The notes below the pieces were generated by a model. The model was given only the letters and a program-made list of their open reading frames with translations, searched no databases and was not told the origin of the DNA. From Bacteroides neonati (lineage in GTDB: Bacteria > Bacteroidota > Bacteroidia > Bacteroidales > Bacteroidaceae): a DNA stretch of 64,000 bases. Below, in pieces: positions 58,762 through 64,000 of this stretch. The stretch is taken from contig NZ_HG726019.1 of assembly GCF_000499785.1 (NCBI RefSeq), positions 124,001 through 188,000 of the forward strand. Direction: 5' to 3'. The position numbers and the translations under genes were made by a program. Position 1 is the stretch's first letter. Each line of letters opens with the position of its first letter.

Positions 58762-58776
58762 AAGAGTTTCTATTTA

Positions 58777-61446
58777 TTACTTTTCGCCGAACTCTTCTTG
58801 TTGACGTTCAACTTCTTTTAATTTTCGTATATTCTCCTCTTTTTCTTTTCGCTCTTTTTCCAGTTCTTTATCTGATCTCACGCTCGATCCCATCAAGCTA
58901 TTTAAGTTGGCTGTTTTAGACTGAACATCTGCCTCGGAATAGCTGTAAATAAGTGGTAGCCTGCTAGGCTTACTTTCCAGTTCCAAGGTGGCACTAACCG
59001 GCATTTGTGATCCTTCAAATAAGACACTCGCGGTAAGGGTAATTTTCCCTGGATTTAACGTAGATTGAACGAGTACAGGTGCTGTTCCCCAGCGGATGGG
59101 CGAGGGGTTGGCAAATACATCAGCCCCACCTAGAATGTGTCCTTCTCCTGCAATGCTGAAGCGAATGGCGTAGTTGTTTAGGCGTTTAATATGGCCATTT
59201 TTATCAGCTACTGCTGCTATTACGGTTACAAAATCTGATCCTGTAGCTTGTAGTTCTGTTCCCTCATTATCTATCCATAGCAATAGTTGTTCAGGGCGTC
59301 TTGCGGGAGCTACCTTGTGTGAAGCAACGACTTTTCCATTTATTCGCCCTTCTGCGAGTAGGTATACGTCCTCCTGCTTGCCTTTTCGGGAAAGAGCTTT
59401 GTCGTCCATGAAGTGGTAGGCATCTTTAAAAGTAATGATAGGGCTTGGCATACCCTCCTTTTCCTTCTTTCGCGTATATGTTTGTGTTTGCCCTCCTTTG
59501 ATAAATGTGAGGTTCACTTCTTCGCAGTTGGAATATACCGTAACATCGTTCGAAGAAAATGGGGTCATTTCATGCGCAATATGCACCATAGAGCCTGTCT
59601 CGAACAACCGCTCCTGCTTTTCGGGCGAACGTTGCGACATGAACATATAATAGGAGTATTTCGGTTGACGAAATACGTCCATAACCCCACCATAGAAAGG
59701 GTCGGGGTGATATCCGCGCTGATGATCGAACGAGTGCCAAAGGCAACCGCCTATATGCTGACGAGGTGTTCGGTATAGAGCATCGTAGCTCGTGTACTGA
59801 TAGGGCGGGCAAGCATAGTGCTGAGCCTGTATTAACATAGCCTGCTCTCCCCAGTTACGGGCAACTCTGCTTGGAGAGTTATGTGAACTCCAGTCGTCGA
59901 CATTGTCACCCCATTCACGAGTGAAGTAGGTCAGTTCCTTTTTTATATTCTTTGTCGAATAAGCGCCTCCTCCCCCATTGAGTGGGTGTGTGAAGAGTAC
60001 CTGAAAGTGCTCTTTTCCTTTTGCTTCGCTATCGCATCCGCTATAGCAATAGGCATAAGGATATTCTGCTTCGACTATCTCTTTTGCATTGCGAGCGAAA
60101 TCGGCCGGATACCAGGTTTCGTTCAGAATAGGTTCCCACATCCAGACAGAAGGATGGTTGCGATCCCGGCGCACTAGATTTCGTATATCGTTGTATACTC
60201 GTTGAGCAAATTCGGGAGCATCGTTCCAGAACTGCCAGCCGGGCGTGTTAACTATTACAAATAAGCCCAGTTCATCGCAAGCATCCATGAATGCCGGATC
60301 TTGCGGACAATGGGCGTTACGAATTACTTTCATACCGACATCTCTCAGTTTCTTAGCATCGCGCCAATGAATACTATTAGGTACAGCATTGCCCACGATG
60401 GCAAAGTCTTGATGCCGGTTCGCACCGATAAGCGGTGAGTCATAAGGTTTGCCATTGAGCCAAAATCCATCAGCACCTTTAAACTCAATGCTCCGGATAC
60501 CTATGCGGCGCCTATAGCCGTCGACTACTGTTCCGCTTTTGTCTCGTATACGAACGATCAAATTGTATAATGTTGGCGATTCGGGACTCCACAATAGCGG
60601 TTGGTTGACTACGATTTTACTATTTGTCCGGATGGCTTTACCAGGTTTAACTACGATTTGATTGTTCAGGTGCGCTATTTGTTTGCCGTCTGTTTGTCTA
60701 AGGTCATATTCTACTGTTCCCTGAAAGGCTCTTTTGTCGGTATTGCGTATGTGAGTATTCAATAAAACTTGTGCCGAAGTATCCGACACTTTATCAAATG
60801 CAACAAAAATCCCTCCTCCGGCTATTTCATTTTCGTAATTAGGATCGGTGATATAGACGGAGTTGTGAGCAATCAGCCAACAGTCGCGATAGATTCCTCC
60901 GAAGTAAGTGAAATCGAGTGACTGTTGTGGCTTTCCGGGAGGGTAGGCCGGATCATCGCTATTATCGGCCCATACGGCAATCACATTTTCTTCTCCCCAA
61001 TGCATACTGTCGGTTACATCAATGACAATGGGGAGATATCCACCAAAATGTTCTTTTTGTAGTTGTCCGTTGATATAAATTTTACTTTTACCCATGATGG
61101 CCTCAAAATGCAGGAAGAGTTTCTTACCCTTCAGATTCTCATTGAGAGTAAAATGTTTGCGGTACCATACTTGTCCTTGATAATTGATGCATCCACTGGC
61201 TTCGGTGGGCAAATATTCTATACCATTGGGCAGCGATACTACTGCCCATTCGCGGTCGTTGTAACCAACTGTTTCCGCTCCCGGGTGTGCTCCTTTAGAG
61301 AAGCGCCAAGCCGGATTCATGGAGAATACCTCACGTCCCGAGTTTTCTACACGAAAGAATCCCGCAGTAGAAAACTCGGGTTCATAGGCTTGTGAGCATA
61401 CTGGAAGTAAAAGACTGAGTAAGAGATAAATTGTTTTTCTTTTCAT
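58777..61446 (-). CDS. GH2 beta-galactosidase-like glycosidase, secreted
   Basis: Seen: 889 residues. Signal peptide (1-20, CSQA), jelly-roll sugar-binding domain (about 35-215), immunoglobulin-like domain, TIM barrel with WMWEPILNETWYP near 436 holding the acid/base Glu (about 441) and FTREWGDNVDDW near 508 holding the nucleophile Glu (about 510), then beta domains. A highly charged Lys/Glu-rich tail (about 855-889, probable coiled coil) is unusual. Most likely a beta-galactosidase, but GH2 also covers mannosidases and glucuronidases. It is 18 bases downstream of GH20 in the second PUL. Confidence 0.9.
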   Translation of the reverse strand: MKRKTIYLLLSLLLPVCSQAYEPEFSTAGFFRVENSGREVFSMNPAWRFSKGAHPGAETVGYNDREWAVVSLPNGIEYLPTEASGCINYQGQVWYRKHFTLNENLKGKKLFLHFEAIMGKSKIYINGQLQKEHFGGYLPIVIDVTDSMHWGEENVIAVWADNSDDPAYPPGKPQQSLDFTYFGGIYRDCWLIAHNSVYITDPNYENEIAGGGIFVAFDKVSDTSAQVLLNTHIRNTDKRAFQGTVEYDLRQTDGKQIAHLNNQIVVKPGKAIRTNSKIVVNQPLLWSPESPTLYNLIVRIRDKSGTVVDGYRRRIGIRSIEFKGADGFWLNGKPYDSPLIGANRHQDFAIVGNAVPNSIHWRDAKKLRDVGMKVIRNAHCPQDPAFMDACDELGLFVIVNTPGWQFWNDAPEFAQRVYNDIRNLVRRDRNHPSVWMWEPILNETWYPADFARNAKEIVEAEYPYAYCYSGCDSEAKGKEHFQVLFTHPLNGGGGAYSTKNIKKELTYFTREWGDNVDDWSSHNSPSRVARNWGEQAMLIQAQHYACPPYQYTSYDALYRTPRQHIGGCLWHSFDHQRGYHPDPFYGGVMDVFRQPKYSYYMFMSQRSPEKQERLFETGSMVHIAHEMTPFSSNDVTVYSNCEEVNLTFIKGGQTQTYTRKKEKEGMPSPIITFKDAYHFMDDKALSRKGKQEDVYLLAEGRINGKVVASHKVAPARRPEQLLLWIDNEGTELQATGSDFVTVIAAVADKNGHIKRLNNYAIRFSIAGEGHILGGADVFANPSPIRWGTAPVLVQSTLNPGKITLTASVLFEGSQMPVSATLELESKPSRLPLIYSYSEADVQSKTANLNSLMGSSVRSDKELEKERKEKEENIRKLKEVERQQEEFGEK

Positions 61447-61464
61447 ACCTTGGGGTAATATTAG

Positions 61465-63531
61465 TTATTCATTTGTTAACTGCTTTATCCATGCCTTGAT
61501 ATTTCTCACCATCGGGATTTCGTATAAATATAGCCAGTCACTACTATTTGTTTTGGCAGCCAGATGGTTATGATGATTGGAGTCGGCCAAATACCCTTCC
61601 GGGTTTTCCATGAATCGAGTTTGTGAGTAAACGCTTTCCAACTCTTGTCTCATTGTTTCGAAGTAATCACATGTTTGGGCAATATACTCTAATGCATCTT
61701 TCCGGCTCTCTTCTCCGGAAGCTGTATCGTAAGCATGAAGTGCCAGCAGCAAGCGGGTGGGGTAATGCAGTAAGTAACTGGTTTGTTCGTATACATCCAG
61801 TGTGTAGCGATTACGAAGTGCATTCTCTTTGGCTGTCCGAATGGATTGAGCAATGAATGTATATCGCTTCTCTTCGTTTTTTGCTTGTGTTATTTTATCT
61901 TGATAGGTCTTACTCCATGCTCCCGGTTTCGATTTGTCGGGTAGGGTGATCAGTGTAAATTGAGTGGTTCCCCAAGCAGGGTTTCGGCGTCCCGAGGTAA
62001 CCAATGCGCTATCGAAAAAATAAGCCGCTTGTTCCAATTCGTCCAGAAAATTCATCCGTTGCTCTTTATGCCCGAACCCATACTCTCGCTGTGCATGGGC
62101 TTGTTTGAATGCCTCTATACTTCGTGCCGATGGGTTCCACCCAAACTCACCTTGAGCAATGTAGCCACGCCATACTGTTTCGGGGTGTGGTGAACCATCG
62201 TCCCACGCCGTAGCCAGTATGCCGCTTAATTGATGATCGGCTACCAACTGGCTGAACCCTTTGATGTATCCCGCCATGGAATGGTTGCGGGGCAAAAAAG
62301 GAGAACCGCCAAAAGCCGCTGCTGTGGCTCCCATCACTTTTAAACCCTTCTCATGATACCACTTCAAAAGACGTTGATGAGCCGGCTTTGTGGCATCCTG
62401 GTAGTTCCAGCGCATATAGATACACTCTTTGGGAAACAAACGGATCGCCTCATCCAGCTTCGTTGTATTCCAAGCGAGTTCCAGCTCCCGACCGCTCTTA
62501 TCACTTTGTATTACTTCCCAAATTCCTCCAAACTTGAGTGGCATATCGTCCCAGAAAATAGGTATCCTCCCTTGTTCAGTAGCATAATTACACACTTTTT
62601 GCAGCCAAATCATTTGTAACTCGAAAGGACTCTTTCCTGTTTTTTTGCACCGTTCGTCTATACCGATCGCTGTTATTTCGTCTCCTCCTATGTGTAGGTA
62701 TTTTCCATAGGGCATTGCTTCGATCGCATCTTGATAAAGATCGAACTGTAGTTCGTACGTGCGTGGATCGGATGGACAGAACTCCCAGTCGCTATGCGGA
62801 TTTTCTCTTAGTTCCCAATGGTGTTTCAGAATGAAACCGGCATGCCCCAACCCCTGTACCAATGGGCTGATCTCTATGTTTCTCTCTTGCGCATAACGAC
62901 AGATAGCCTGCATTTCTTGTTTACTGATAGCATTGGGAGCAGCTACTTCGGGGCGGCGGGTATATCTCAGCTTATCTTCAATTTCCCAGATAATGGCATT
63001 TACTTTATAATAGGCCAGTTTATCGATCTCTTTATAATAATATTCGATGCGATCTAAATGATGTTTTGTGTCGAAATGTACAGCACGATAAGGAATAGCC
63101 GGATAGTCGGTTATTTTCATAAACGGAATCGGTTGATGAAAGTCATGACTATCTTCCATCAATTGTTCCAACGTTTGACATCCATAAAACAGACCTGCCG
63201 GAGTTTTAGCCAAAATGACAACACCTTTTGCACTCACTTCAAGTGTATATCCTTCTGGCGATTCAGGAACTTGTGTTTTGCTTAATGCCAAGTAAATGGA
63301 TTTACCTGATCGGGGAGATTGCGGCAGCATACTTATCCAACCTTTCATAAGAGTTGGCATGGAAACCCCTTCTCCAAGTCGAATATAGCTTAATTCATCA
63401 GAGTGGATTCCTTTCCCGGGCAGCTCCTTTATGGACTGTGGCTGCGGAATGAGTCGATAAGTCTTCTCTAATTTCTGAGCAAAGCATGTGACTGATACAA
63501 ACAAAAAGCAGATGAATAAACAATGTTTCAT
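61465..63531 (-). CDS. GH20 beta-N-acetylhexosaminidase, secreted
   Basis: Removes terminal beta-GlcNAc or GalNAc by substrate-assisted catalysis. Seen: 688 residues; signal peptide (1-18, VTCFA); GH20b domain; barrel with YRAVHFDTKHHLDRIEYY near 149, GLGHAGFILKHHWELRENP near 224 and KYLHIGGDEITAIG near 274 with the Asp-Glu pair at about 281-282; then LAWNTTK near 348. A helical C-terminal region (about 500-688) is longer than in typical GH20 enzymes. It follows the SusD gene after a hairpin and precedes GH2, so it belongs to PUL 2. Confidence 0.93.
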   Translation of the reverse strand: MKHCLFICFLFVSVTCFAQKLEKTYRLIPQPQSIKELPGKGIHSDELSYIRLGEGVSMPTLMKGWISMLPQSPRSGKSIYLALSKTQVPESPEGYTLEVSAKGVVILAKTPAGLFYGCQTLEQLMEDSHDFHQPIPFMKITDYPAIPYRAVHFDTKHHLDRIEYYYKEIDKLAYYKVNAIIWEIEDKLRYTRRPEVAAPNAISKQEMQAICRYAQERNIEISPLVQGLGHAGFILKHHWELRENPHSDWEFCPSDPRTYELQFDLYQDAIEAMPYGKYLHIGGDEITAIGIDERCKKTGKSPFELQMIWLQKVCNYATEQGRIPIFWDDMPLKFGGIWEVIQSDKSGRELELAWNTTKLDEAIRLFPKECIYMRWNYQDATKPAHQRLLKWYHEKGLKVMGATAAAFGGSPFLPRNHSMAGYIKGFSQLVADHQLSGILATAWDDGSPHPETVWRGYIAQGEFGWNPSARSIEAFKQAHAQREYGFGHKEQRMNFLDELEQAAYFFDSALVTSGRRNPAWGTTQFTLITLPDKSKPGAWSKTYQDKITQAKNEEKRYTFIAQSIRTAKENALRNRYTLDVYEQTSYLLHYPTRLLLALHAYDTASGEESRKDALEYIAQTCDYFETMRQELESVYSQTRFMENPEGYLADSNHHNHLAAKTNSSDWLYLYEIPMVRNIKAWIKQLTNE

Positions 63532-63546
63532 GGGTTTAATTTAAGT

Positions 63547-63580
63547 AGGGCTGACTGTTTGCCTTGAAACAATCAGCCCT
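63547..63580 (-). terminator. Hairpin directly after susD (PUL 2)
   Basis: On the minus-strand RNA AGGGCTGATTGTTT (63580-63567) pairs with AAACAGTCAGCCCT (63560-63547) across a short loop, all pairs Watson-Crick but one G-U. The plus strand would have a C-A mismatch there. Only a weak U-rich tail follows. Same place and design as the hairpin at 29366-29410. Confidence 0.7.
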
Positions 63581-63617
63581 GAGTTTAACGTGTTTTTACT
63601 TCCTGTTAAAGTTTCAA

Positions 63618-64000
63618 TTACCAACCCTCGCTTGGTGTGCAAAGCGGGTTGTTGTCTATCTCTTTGGTGGGAATGGGGTAATAATTGAATTTATTAAAGC
63701 TTCCCTTCTCTCCACCCATATAATTTTTATACCGTACCTCGTCGCATGTTTCCAGGGTTGATTTCAATAAGCCCCATCGCCGCAAGTCATAAAAGCGTTC
63801 GCCCTCTACAAAGAATTCGATGGCACGTTGGTGCACTAAATCGGCAAATATACCTTCTTTGGTTTTGGCACCGCTATAATCGTTGAGGTTGGCTCGTTGA
63901 CGAATCTGGTTCAGGTAACCGATGGCTTCATCCAGTTTATTTATATTTAAATTGGCTTCGGCTAATTGTAAGATTACTTCAGCATACCGGATCGCGCGCT
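63618..64000 (-). CDS. SusD/RagB lipoprotein, C-terminal part only (cut by window edge)
   Basis: Seen: the frame is open from base 64000 to the stop at 63618-63620 (about 127 residues). RAIRYAEVILQLAEANLNIN, then EAIGYLNQIRQRANL and QRAIEFFVEGERFYDLRRWG are the SusD C-terminal hallmarks, and it ends in PLCTPSEGW. This marks a second PUL that extends to the right, with GH20 and GH2 downstream. SusC should lie beyond the edge. Confidence 0.93.
   Translation of the reverse strand, partial: RAIRYAEVILQLAEANLNINKLDEAIGYLNQIRQRANLNDYSGAKTKEGIFADLVHQRAIEFFVEGERFYDLRRWGLLKSTLETCDEVRYKNYMGGEKGSFNKFNYYPIPTKEIDNNPLCTPSEGW

Overview
The window is a chromosomal segment from a gut-type Bacteroidales, most like Bacteroides or a close relative. 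The evidence is SusC/SusD pairs, a one-protein hybrid two-component regulator, secreted glycoside hydrolases and serine-type sulfatases, a B-type fumarate reductase operon, and many promoters of the Bacteroidetes form (TAnnTTTG at about -7, sometimes with TTTG 19 bases upstream). No tRNA, rRNA, insertion sequence, prophage or CRISPR array was seen.

Layout. Positions 1-2650: the start of an AraC-like regulator cut by the left edge, a TrmH-family RNA methyltransferase, and nadA between two AT-rich spacers. 2660-8736 (minus): a sulfatase, then rdgB, a YitT-type membrane protein and leuS; leuS carries a conspicuous AT-rich internal block. 9134-19631: a glycan-degradation region without SusC/SusD. 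A minus-strand operon (GH29 fucosidase, a CBM9-like/GHL10 protein, a PNGase F-like amidase) diverges from a plus-strand sulfatase and GH92 mannosidase, followed by a GNAT acetyltransferase and a secreted YhcH-family protein. The sulfatase and the GH92 gene are each followed by a copy of one ~155-bp repeat that encodes a probable small RNA on the minus strand. 19705-27521: a strong hairpin, mutS, and a minus cluster of ychF, a PanE-like reductase, lgt, a CAT-fold acetyltransferase and an alpha/beta hydrolase.

27568-43086 (minus) is a complete polysaccharide utilisation locus (PUL): hybrid two-component regulator, GH29 fucosidase with an F5/8-type domain, a three-domain SGNH/alpha-beta hydrolase/SGNH esterase, SusC, SusD and a tandem SGNH esterase. 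43200-53450 is mostly housekeeping: cysK, a Nim-like flavin protein, RNase R, a reductase/PAP2 membrane pair, a Dus enzyme, a U32 peptidase-family protein, a thioesterase and dprA. 53476-56991 is the frdCAB operon. 57142-58712 holds a divergent AraC regulator and a PAP2 phosphatase. 58777-64000 is the end of a second PUL: GH2, GH20 and the C-terminus of a SusD cut by the right edge.

Together the glycan genes point to host glycoproteins. The PNGase F-like enzyme would free N-glycans, GH29 remove fucose, GH92 mannose, GH2/GH20 galactose and hexosamine, and the sulfatases and esterases strip blocking groups. The least expected items are the paired small-RNA repeats, the mosaic leuS, the SusCD-free PNGase F/GHL10/GH29 operon, the three-domain esterase, and matching hairpins directly after susD in both PULs.
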